From the NCBI GenBank assembly GCA_013044035.1, contig JABEVE010000003.1, positions 1 to 42,082 of the forward strand: a DNA stretch of 42,082 nucleotides, written 5' to 3'. The notes under the pieces were generated by a model that worked only from the letters and a program-made list of their open reading frames with translations, did not search any database and was not told where the DNA came from. Source of the DNA: Burkholderiales bacterium. Lineage in GTDB: Bacteria; Pseudomonadota; Gammaproteobacteria; Burkholderiales; Burkholderiaceae_C. A program made the translations under genes and the position numbers. Shown here in pieces: positions 33,724 to 41,600 of this stretch (the first letter of the stretch is position 1; each line of letters starts with the position of its first letter).

Positions 33724-34758
33724 ATGGCCGACGCAAAGCCGCAGCCAATCGTCATCAAGAAGATCAAAAAAATCAGTGGTGGCGGACACGGGGCCGCCTG
33801 GAAAATCGCCTATGCCGACTTCGTCACGGCAATGATGGCGTTTTTCTTGTTGATGTGGCTGCTGGGCTCGACCACCAAAGCGCAACTGCAGGGTATTGCT
33901 GAGTATTTTCAGAATCCGGAAAAGGTTTCGCTCGAAGGCGGCTCTGGCGCTGGAGCAGCAACCTCGGTGATCCAGGGTGGCGGTACTGATTTGACACGCA
34001 CAGCTGGCCAAGTCCGCAATGGCGCGACGCCGGGAAAAACCGTGGCGCCGAATGCGACGACCATGCGCGAGGAACAGATCGACAAGCAGAACCTCGAAGC
34101 GTTGAAAAAGGCTTTGGATTCACAAATTGAAGCTAATCCCCAACTCAATGCGTTTCGCTCGCAACTCTTGATCGACATCACCCGCGAGGGCTTGCGTATC
34201 CAGGTTGTTGACAGTGACAAGCGACCGATGTTCGGCCTTGGAGGGGCCGGGCTGGAAAGCTACGCCCGAACGATCTTCCAGGATATTGGGCCAACACTGA
34301 ACCGTTTGCCCAACCACATCAGCATCACCGGACATACCGATGCGCTCAGCTACCAGAATCAGGGCAAGGGCTACAGCAATTACAACCTGTCGGCAGATCG
34401 GGCGAATGCGGTGCGGCAGGTGTTGGTGCAAGCCGGCCTGGATGAGGCCAAAGTTCTTCGAGTCGTCGGCATGGGCACGGCTGCTCCCTACGATCCGAGG
34501 AACCCGAATTCACCGCTCAATCGGCGGGTGAGCATTGTGGTCTTGTCCAAGCAGGCTTACGCTCGTATCCTTGCAGATCAGGGCGCTGAGCAGACGGCTG
34601 GCACTTCGGCATATGCGCAGGAACAAATCCGGCATGTAGGTCAAACTACCGGATTCGCGGCAGCTGCTCCTGCGACTGCGCCAGTTTCAGTAGGAGGGAT
34701 GGTGCGGTTGCCGATTTCGCAGGGCGCAGTTGCCGTACCACTGGCCGCGGCACATTGA
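33724..34758 (+). CDS. motB: Flagellar motor stator protein MotB
   Basis: MotB anchors the stator to peptidoglycan and carries the channel proton site. The 344-aa product has one membrane helix (about 28-48) with the proton-binding Asp32 in YADFVTAMMAF, a plug/linker segment, and an OmpA-type peptidoglycan-binding domain (about 150-280: ISITGHTDALSYQN, NYNLSADRANAVRQVL, NRRVSIVVL). The C-terminal 60 residues are Ala/Gln rich and extend past the domain. A TGG-rich run before the helix (SGGGHGAAWKIAY) is typical of the family. Confidence 0.96.
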   Translation: MADAKPQPIVIKKIKKISGGGHGAAWKIAYADFVTAMMAFFLLMWLLGSTTKAQLQGIAEYFQNPEKVSLEGGSGAGAATSVIQGGGTDLTRTAGQVRNGATPGKTVAPNATTMREEQIDKQNLEALKKALDSQIEANPQLNAFRSQLLIDITREGLRIQVVDSDKRPMFGLGGAGLESYARTIFQDIGPTLNRLPNHISITGHTDALSYQNQGKGYSNYNLSADRANAVRQVLVQAGLDEAKVLRVVGMGTAAPYDPRNPNSPLNRRVSIVVLSKQAYARILADQGAEQTAGTSAYAQEQIRHVGQTTGFAAAAPATAPVSVGGMVRLPISQGAVAVPLAAAH

Positions 34759-34790
34759 AGTGCGGCCACGGTCTGCCAAGTACATGATGT

Positions 34791-34817
34791 TCAAGTCCCG
34801 CCGGATTGTGCCGTCAC
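34791..34817 (+). promoter_or_regulatory. Candidate sigma-28 promoter of flgMN
   Basis: TCAAGTCC (34791-34798), 11 bases, GCCGTCAC (34810-34817): TCAA and GCCG are 15 bases apart, as in sigma-28 promoters. The same layout occurs before cheY on the other strand. Predicted start near 34824 leaves a 19-base leader with AGGAG before ATG 34843. Control of flgM by sigma-28 is a known feedback loop. Confidence 0.5.
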
Positions 34818-34842
34818 GTCGAATATCAGGAGTATGTCAGCG

Positions 34843-35169
34843 ATGAACCCTATTCAGAATTCCATCACGAACCCGACGAGTGGAAGCGCCCGGAAAGTCG
34901 AACTTGGTACCAAACATGGCCGTGGTGCCGCCAAGTCGCCGGGCGCCAGTACAGTTGGGGTCCCGGCCGGAGGCGATATGGTTTCGATTTCGAACTCTGC
35001 CCGCTTGCTCAATACTGCGTCGTCAGCCCCGGTTGCAAGCGTCTCCGTGCAACGCATCTCCGAATTGAAGGCGGCCGTTGCCTCAGGCCAGTACACGGCC
35101 AATACTCAGAAAATTGCTCAAGGACTGCTGCGCGATAGTCTGGCACTGCAAAAGGCCACACGCCAATAA
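34843..35169 (+). CDS. flgM: Anti-sigma-28 factor FlgM
   Basis: FlgM binds and holds FliA until it is exported through the completed hook-basal body. The 108-aa product has a disordered Ser/Gly/Lys-rich N-terminus and the conserved helical C-terminus (VSVQRISELKAAVASGQYTANTQKIAQGLLRDSL), where the YTANTQKIAQGLL motif is the FliA-binding family signature. AGGAG lies 10 bases before ATG 34843; ATG 34834 is only one base after it, so the shorter start is preferred. flgN follows after about 70 bases, the common pairing. Confidence 0.93.
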   Translation: MNPIQNSITNPTSGSARKVELGTKHGRGAAKSPGASTVGVPAGGDMVSISNSARLLNTASSAPVASVSVQRISELKAAVASGQYTANTQKIAQGLLRDSLALQKATRQ

Positions 35170-35239
35170 ATTCCTCATCGTCTCCAGACTGTGAACAGAT
35201 TCGCTGCAGCGAGAACGCGAGTAACACGCAAGGGTCATG

Positions 35240-35701
35240 ATGCGGCGTGAACAACTCGATATCATCATGCAATCGCAAATTCGGTTGCTTGAGACCATTG
35301 GGCAGGTTTTGCAAGTGGAGTTGGAGTCGCTGCTCGCTGGTAATACGGTCGAGTTACCGGTGCTGAGTGCGCGCAAGCTAGCCATTTGCGGCGAGTTGCA
35401 ACAGCTTGAACTGGCGAGACTACGATGCAGAGATGAGGCCGGGCCAGGGCTATTACCCAATCCTCCAGCATCCATGGAACTGGACCATGCCGTTCGAGCC
35501 AGCAAGATCCGCGAGTTGGTTCAGACGGTTACTGCCGCTAACCAGCGTAATGGGCTGGTCGTTTCTGCGCTTATCCGCAACGCCCAGGGCGCACTCGATA
35601 TTTTGCGTGGCATTCCCATCGCCGAGGCTGCAGGCATGTATGGACCATATGGTCAGGCGCTTGGCGGCCATCAGACCGGCCAGCGCTTGGCCAGCGCCTG
35701 A
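35240..35701 (+). CDS. flgN: Flagellar export chaperone FlgN
   Basis: FlgN is the cytoplasmic chaperone for the hook-filament junction proteins FlgK and FlgL. The 153-aa product is helical: an N-terminal coil (QIRLLETIGQVLQVELESLL), then the conserved region IRELVQTVTAANQRNGLVVSALIRNAQGALDIL, where the NxRNG segment is typical of FlgN. It ends in a Gly/Gln-rich tail (MYGPYGQALGG) like the binding peptide of the family. Two adjacent ATGs exist (35237, 35240); the AGGG at 35231 is better spaced for the second. csrA starts 15 bases after the stop. Confidence 0.9.
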   Translation: MRREQLDIIMQSQIRLLETIGQVLQVELESLLAGNTVELPVLSARKLAICGELQQLELARLRCRDEAGPGLLPNPPASMELDHAVRASKIRELVQTVTAANQRNGLVVSALIRNAQGALDILRGIPIAEAAGMYGPYGQALGGHQTGQRLASA

Positions 35702-35716
35702 TCACTGCTAGCCGGC

Positions 35717-35950
35717 ATGCTCATTCTCAGTCGTCATGCCGGCGAGGCGATTCGCATCGGGGAGGATGTCCGTATCGTAGTCGTCCATGTTGGCGGTGGC
35801 AAAGTACGGTTGGGCATCGAAGGGCCGAAACAATTGCGCATCCTGCGCGAAGAGCTCTACACCTTGGTCAGCGAACTCAATCAACAGGCGCGGGCGCCAG
35901 ACCAGGGCGCTCTCGATGCGTGGCTGGAAAGCACCAAGACACGGCGTTGA
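35717..35950 (+). CDS. csrA: Carbon storage regulator CsrA
   Basis: CsrA binds GGA motifs near ribosome binding sites to control translation, including flagellin. The 77-aa protein has the five-strand core (MLILSRHAGEAIRIGEDVRI, KVRLGIEGPKQLRILREELY) with the RNA-contacting L4, R6 and R44. The C-terminal helix and tail extend past the core, with N55 in SELNQQARA. In Bacillus subtilis CsrA N55 is needed for FliW binding. The next gene is fliW, so this CsrA is probably controlled by protein sequestration, either instead of or alongside Csr sRNAs. No sRNA gene was recognised. Confidence 0.94.
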   Translation: MLILSRHAGEAIRIGEDVRIVVVHVGGGKVRLGIEGPKQLRILREELYTLVSELNQQARAPDQGALDAWLESTKTRR

Positions 35951-35984
35951 AAAAGCCTGCGGCGATTATTCCGGGATCCTTGAC

Positions 35985-36512
35985 GTGACGATTTATTCCA
36001 CCCGATTCGGCCCTCAGGATATTGCACCCGAGCAACGCTGGGTTTGTGCCCAGCCGATGCCGGGTTTCGAGGCTATGCGTGAATTTGCGCTGTTACGGCA
36101 GACAGGTCAGGAGCCATTCATCTGGCTGCAATCATTGGAAGCCCTCGAACTGGCTTTCTTGATTGTGGATGCATCTTGCTTCGGGCTGCGTTTCCAACCC
36201 CCGACTGATGCCGAGTTTTCCGGTTTCGATGCACCGCCAAGCGTGCTCGTCATCCTTCCGTACAAACCGGGCGATGTGCTGCGCGTACACCGCTTGGCGC
36301 CACTTTTGTTCGACGTTGCGCATGCAAGGTTCGTGCAACATGTGTACGAGCCCGAACAAGTGTCTGGAGAGGGCCTGTGGGCAGGGTCGTCCGGCGCGTG
36401 GCCGGATGCTGCGGTTCAGGCCCGCATCGTGCAGGTGCCGTATTTGGTCAAGCCTGCGGCCAGGGTTGGCTCTAGGAAAATCGGATGCGAATCAGGTTCG
36501 ACTTTCCCGTAA
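35985..36512 (+). CDS. fliW: Flagellar assembly factor FliW
   Basis: FliW binds CsrA and flagellin: free FliW inhibits CsrA, and flagellin titrates FliW, which couples flagellin translation to export. The 175-aa product has the FliW core: MPGFEAMREFALL, QEPFIWLQSLEALELAFLIVDASCF and VLVILPYKPGDVLRVHRLAPL. The start is GTG 35985, with GGGA about 9 bases upstream; no ATG fits. It is a little longer than Firmicutes FliW (about 145-150 aa) through C-terminal residues. Its 3' end overlaps that of ycgR by 21 bases on the opposite strand. Confidence 0.93.
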   Translation: MTIYSTRFGPQDIAPEQRWVCAQPMPGFEAMREFALLRQTGQEPFIWLQSLEALELAFLIVDASCFGLRFQPPTDAEFSGFDAPPSVLVILPYKPGDVLRVHRLAPLLFDVAHARFVQHVYEPEQVSGEGLWAGSSGAWPDAAVQARIVQVPYLVKPAARVGSRKIGCESGSTFP

Positions 36513-37232
36513 CAGTTGACGGTCACGGTGCTGCACATAGTTCATGATGCGCTGCTCGAACGCTGGGGTCATGTTCAGGAACTGGATGCCGACGGGGCGC
36601 ACTGGCTGCCTTACTTTGTTGCTGCGAATTGCACCTATAAATCGGACTTGTGCCTCGCTGGCCAACTCTATACCGTCCAGGTCGAAGCGCACCAGAGGAA
36701 TGTATTCGCCTTGGGTCAGCGCAAAATCCATGGGTGAGGTCAGCAGAATGCGCATGCCGCTGCCGCTGAGATCGTGACATTGCCCCTGGACGGGGCGGGC
36801 GCCGCGGCGTTGCAATTCAATCTGTCCGATATCACCCGCATTCACCAACACACGGTAGTAGCTGCGCCGCTGCAGGTAATAAGTGGTTTCGGGATAGGCG
36901 ATGCGTAGAGCACCATAGCCTTCCCAGTCGACCGACTGAATCAAGCGACTCTGAAATCCAACGTAAACCCCTTCTGAGCGACCCAAACAAAAAAAAGGTT
37001 GACCTTCGGCCATGCGCCTATTGCCGTGCGCGGGGCTGAGTTCGTCAATGATGACTACTTCATTCTTACGGTCGATGTGCAGCAGCAGCGAGGTGAATTC
37101 TTCGGCGTGCTCGCTCGGAATCACGGCTAGTGCCTCGCGGGTTCGGACAATCTTGCCCAGAACATGTTCGGCTTTCTGGTGTGTGGTCAGGCGGAACTCG
37201 TCTTTAAACAGATTGTTGGCAACTTCACGCAT
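36492..37232 (-). CDS. ycgR: Flagellar brake protein YcgR (PilZ domain)
   Basis: YcgR binds c-di-GMP and slows or biases the flagellar motor. The 246-aa protein has the YcgR N-terminal domain (about 15-115) and a PilZ domain (about 118-235). The c-di-GMP binding motif RxxxR is present as RRSYYR (122-127), and DxSxxG as DLSGSG (154-159). It follows the EAL-HDOD gene by 20 bases, so the two are probably one operon. Several c-di-GMP enzymes encoded in the window could supply its ligand. Confidence 0.95.
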   Translation of the reverse strand: MREVANNLFKDEFRLTTHQKAEHVLGKIVRTREALAVIPSEHAEEFTSLLLHIDRKNEVVIIDELSPAHGNRRMAEGQPFFCLGRSEGVYVGFQSRLIQSVDWEGYGALRIAYPETTYYLQRRSYYRVLVNAGDIGQIELQRRGARPVQGQCHDLSGSGMRILLTSPMDFALTQGEYIPLVRFDLDGIELASEAQVRFIGAIRSNKVRQPVRPVGIQFLNMTPAFEQRIMNYVQHRDRQLLRESRT

Positions 37233-37252
37233 CTTCGCACATAAAAATGGAT

Positions 37253-38557
37253 TTAGATCCCTAAGCTCTCAGCCCAAGCTAGAGCTTCCAGGTGAGAAGA
37301 GATGACGCGCTGGCGGCTCAGCCCCAACAAGCTGATGTACAAATCGACATCCATCCAGCTCTGTTGTTCGCAGGCTTTAACAATCTGCAGGTACGGGCCG
37401 AAGGTGCCTTGATGGCTCTTCAGGGCCACGGTGATGGACTCTGACAGGGAGATTTCCTCGAGTGCCTTGTCTAGCGACACGCCGAGCATGGCGTCGAGCA
37501 TGGAGAACACGCCAACGACAAATGCGTTGTCGGCATCTTCGGCCGAAAGTGAGCCTTGCACCAGGAGTTCCATCATGCGGCCACGTGTGATGGCGTTGCC
37601 TGAGATGGCGGATGCGGCGCTGTTGCCAGGAGTTGTCGCCATCAACAGCACCAGCCAGCGGAACAGCTTTTTGTAGCCCAGGATCATCACCGCATGGCGG
37701 AACGAGGTGATTTCCGTCATCAGTCCAAATCCTGAGGAGTTGATATAACGCAGTAGCTTGAATGACAGAGCCGGGTCGCGCTTGAGTACTTCTTCGATAC
37801 GCGGAATTTCGGTTTGTTGATTCACCAGATTGATGAGATGCAGGACCGTGGAGTAAGCCGGATTGAAGACCTTGGCACTCACGGTCTGCGGTCGGGCGAA
37901 GTAATAGCCCTGAAACAAATGGAAGCCCGCGTCGAAGAATTCACGGAAAGCCTGAACCGTTTCCACCTTTTCGGCGATGAGTTTGAGGTTGCGCAGGTGC
38001 TCGACCTTGCGCATCAGTGCGGGAACGACGCCAACCGGCAATGCTCTGACATCCACTTCCAGGAAACTCAGAGTCGGTAGCCATGCCGCATAGGGGGCCG
38101 TTGCTGCAAAAGTGCCCGCTGCTAGTCGAAAACCGCGTTCGCGCAGCACCAGCATGCTTGGCAGTGCCTCCGCTATCAACTGCGCATCATCACTTGTCGC
38201 GCGCGGCAACTCGAGCACGATGCGTTCAGGATGCACGATATCGAAATGCTCACCAGTCAAGTCTTCCAGCCGTACGTTGATGAATGCAAGTTTGTCGCCA
38301 AACAAGTTTTCCGAGGAGATGTTCGACAGCGCGTTGAACAGAAAAGCCGCGTCAGAGGCACGCGTGTGGATGGTGGGCGCGTCCGCACTGGTGGCCGTGG
38401 CGCGCGACAGTAACTCGTAGCCCGCGATATGTTGCTGCCGGTCAACGATCGGCTGGCGTGCAATGTAGGTGTAACTATCGTCGTTGCTGACCGCCACCGC
38501 CTTGCTGATGATGTTCGGTGATGACGATTGGGTAGATGATTCGGTAGGTGATTGCAT
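37253..38557 (-). CDS. EAL-HDOD domain signalling protein (YuxH type)
   Basis: The 434-aa protein joins a degenerate EAL domain (about 30-230) and an HDOD domain (about 230-420). The EAL motif reads ELL in GYELLSR instead of EALLR. The MDD metal site is lost: LEVDVRAL stands where KIDxxL would be. Phosphodiesterase activity is therefore unlikely, and the domain may bind c-di-GMP or proteins instead. The HDOD part has DPALSFKLLRYINSSGFGL and a characteristic RHAVMILGYKKLFRWL. This YuxH-type architecture often regulates motility (for example CdgJ of Vibrio cholerae). The N-terminal 25 residues are Ser-rich. Confidence 0.92.
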   Translation of the reverse strand: MQSPTESSTQSSSPNIISKAVAVSNDDSYTYIARQPIVDRQQHIAGYELLSRATATSADAPTIHTRASDAAFLFNALSNISSENLFGDKLAFINVRLEDLTGEHFDIVHPERIVLELPRATSDDAQLIAEALPSMLVLRERGFRLAAGTFAATAPYAAWLPTLSFLEVDVRALPVGVVPALMRKVEHLRNLKLIAEKVETVQAFREFFDAGFHLFQGYYFARPQTVSAKVFNPAYSTVLHLINLVNQQTEIPRIEEVLKRDPALSFKLLRYINSSGFGLMTEITSFRHAVMILGYKKLFRWLVLLMATTPGNSAASAISGNAITRGRMMELLVQGSLSAEDADNAFVVGVFSMLDAMLGVSLDKALEEISLSESITVALKSHQGTFGPYLQIVKACEQQSWMDVDLYISLLGLSRQRVISSHLEALAWAESLGI

Positions 38558-38668
38558 GCTGAAATGGCGTTGAGATAGTGGCGATGTGAGGAGGTTTCAG
38601 TTTGATTCCGATGCTATCAGCCCGCAGTCCTGCCGCCTTGGCCAGACTCGATCGGGTGTTCGGGTGGC
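38558..38668. other. Gap between the EAL-HDOD and glycosyltransferase genes
   Basis: No gene or terminator hairpin was seen. On the minus strand GCTGATAG resembles a sigma-28 -10 element (GCCGATAA), but the best -35-like match, CCAA, is 16 bases away, so the call is not made. Confidence 0.35.
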
Positions 38669-41600
38669 TCAGGCTGTCCAGGTCTTGAGCCAGGTATCCA
38701 GGTGGTCTTCCATCATCCAGTTCGCCCGGACCTTGGCGCATAGCGCATCGCCCTGGGCGCGCAGCGCCGTGCGGTCGGCCACGGCGTCGCGAATGGCGCG
38801 CAGCCAGTCGCGGTAGCGGTTCGCCACACGCGTGACGGGAAAATCGCCCTGGTAGGGCAGGAGGTCCGAGCAGATCACCGGATAGCCGAGGACGCCGTAC
38901 TCGAGCAGGCGCAGATGGCTCTTGGCCTCGTTGAAGGCGTTGTCCTCCAGCGGGGCCACGGCCAGGTCCAGATCCAGGCTGGCCAGCTTGGCCGCGTACT
39001 GGTCCAGCGGGATGCCGGGATGGAATTCCTTGACCAAAGGTTTGAGCGCTTCCGGGCACATGCCGAAAAAGATCCAGTCCACTTCGGACGCGGTATCGCG
39101 TACCACGTCGACGATGATGTCCAGATCGCCAGTGTGGCCGATGCCTCCGGCCCAGCCCACGCGGGGTCTGGCGCGTTCGGCGCGGGCGGGCTGAAGCTGT
39201 CCCCAGCGCGCGGCCTCCAGGTAGTTCGGCTGCACCACGACCTCGTCGCTGAAGCCTGCGTAGGCCTTGGCCAGCGGCCCGGTGGCCACCACCAGCCGGT
39301 GGCACAGGCTGGCGGCCTTGCGGAAACGCTTGGCGATGTCTTTGTGGATGGTGCTCTTGTGCACGCTCTTGAGCGGCAGGTTGGTGATGAGGTCGTCGAT
39401 CTCGAACACGCGGAAGGCGCGGCTGGTGCGGGCATGCCGTTCCAGCGCCTCGATCTGCGGCCATTCCATCTGGCGCTGCACGACCAGGCTGTCGGGCTGC
39501 ATGCGCTCCATTTCGGCCGGTTCGTACAGGCGCATGGTTTCCCAGCCCTGGGTCAATCCGGCGCGGTTGAGCGCGCGCATCGGCGCGATGATGCGGTATT
39601 CGCCGCAGCCTTCGCGGTCGGCCGGGTGCACAAGGATGCGCGGGCGCGGCCGCCAGGCCGGATCCCACGACAGCGGCGGCTGGTCTTCGAGCAGAAACTC
39701 CGTGCTGGCCAGGCTCAGGTGCCGGTTATACGCGGGATCAAACGCAAGTTTGGGTAGCCACTTGGCGTACATCGCGTCCTTTTCGGCGGCGAAGCGCTTG
39801 AGCTTGGATTCGTCAGGCTTGCCTTCAACCTGGCCCTTCTGGCTGGCTGAGCCTTCATGCATCAGCAGGGCGTAAGGCGTCCAGACAATGCGCAGGCCCG
39901 CCTCGCGCACCTTCAGGCACAAGTCGATGTCGTTGTACGACACCTTGAAGTCGCCGTCGTCCAGTCCGCCAACCTGTTCAAACACGCTCTTGCGCACCAG
40001 CAGGCAGGCGCCCGTGACGGCGGAATAATTCTGCGTCAGTTGCGCGCGGCCGAAATAGCCGCGGTCTTCCGGGGGACGGGCGATGAAGGGGTGCTCGGCC
40101 GGGCCACGCATGCCGAGGACGACGCCTGCGTGCTGGATCTTGCCGTCCGGGTACAGCAGCTTGGCGCCGACGATACCCACGTCCGGGCGCAGGGCATGAC
40201 CCATCATCTCGTCGAGCCAGTCCTCGTGCAGCACCGCCGTGTCGTTGTTCAGCAGCAGCAGATAGTCGCCGCGCGCCGCGCGCGCCGCGGCGTTGTTCAT
40301 CGCCGAGAAATTGAATGGGCCGGGCTGGCGGATCACGCGCAGACGGTCGCCGAGTTCGGCCTCCTTGGTTTCGATCGCGGCCAGGTATTTGCAGGCATCG
40401 TCGGCCTGGCTGTCGTTGTCGATGATGAGAATTTCATACCGTGGCCAGCGCGTCTTCTCGATCAAGGTCTCGATGCAGCGTTGCAGCATGGGCAACTGGT
40501 CGCGCGTCGGCACCAGGATGGACACCAGCGGCCTGTCTTGCGGCAAGGGCCAGTGGACGCGGAACGCGGGCGGAAACGGCCCTGGTTGCACTTTCGCGGC
40601 GATGCCCAGACGCTCGAAGTGCCGCTCCAGCGCCGACTGCCCGGCGGCCAGAATCTCCGGCACGGACTTGTGGGTGTGTCCGGATCCCTGCAGGCGGTGG
40701 TAGAGCACCTCGGGCACATGGCCGATCGCAGCATCCCCCGCTCCGGTCGCGTGCAGATGCTCCCAGGCGCGCAGGACGAGGTCGTAATCCTCGGCGCCTT
40801 CGTGCGCGGCATCAAAGCCTCCCAGCGCCTCGAACAAGTCGCGCCGCACCAGCATCAGACCGCCGATATAGGGCAGGCTGCGCAGGTAGTCCAGATTGAA
40901 GTCCGGCTTGCAATGCGGGTTCACATGCTGGCCGTCGGGCGTGAGGTTGTCCTCGTCGGTATAGACCAACTGCCACTCGGGGTGCTCGCGTACGGCATGG
41001 GCGATGCGGAACAGCGCGTCGGGCGCGAGTTGGTCGCCAGCGTCGACCAGGCCGAGCCAATCCGCACCGCTGTCTTTCAGCGCTTGGTTGGCCGCATGCA
41101 GCAATGCAACGGCCGATTCCGCTTGCGGAAGGTTCAGAGCCTGCCCACCGAGCCATTGGGTGTCGAAGCTGGCCGCCGTGGCCTGGGCAGGCAGCGTGGC
41201 ATGCGGGAGCAAGGCGAGGGCGAATCGCGGCAGCGATGGCTGGGCGCTGGCCCAATTGCCGATGGCCTGCAGCGCCCAGTCTTTTTCCCGCGGCAGCCAA
41301 CGGCCTTCGGACAACCAGGGCTGGATGGCCCGTGGGGGTTCGGCCAGGATGTTGCCAGCGGTATCGGCAATCTGAAAACCGGCCTTCTCGGCACTCAGCG
41401 CGAACAAGCGCTCCACGGCATGCGCCAAGGTCGCATCGGTTTGGCCTTCCTCCACGTCGAAATCGGCTTCGCCCAGATTCAGCGCCAGCAGGGGATCCAG
41501 CGCCTGAGGGCGGCACCAGAACATGGACCCGGCGAAATAGCCATGACGCGAAACATCGGGGGCGATGCCCATGCGATGGGTCAGCCCGGCCAGGCGTGGC

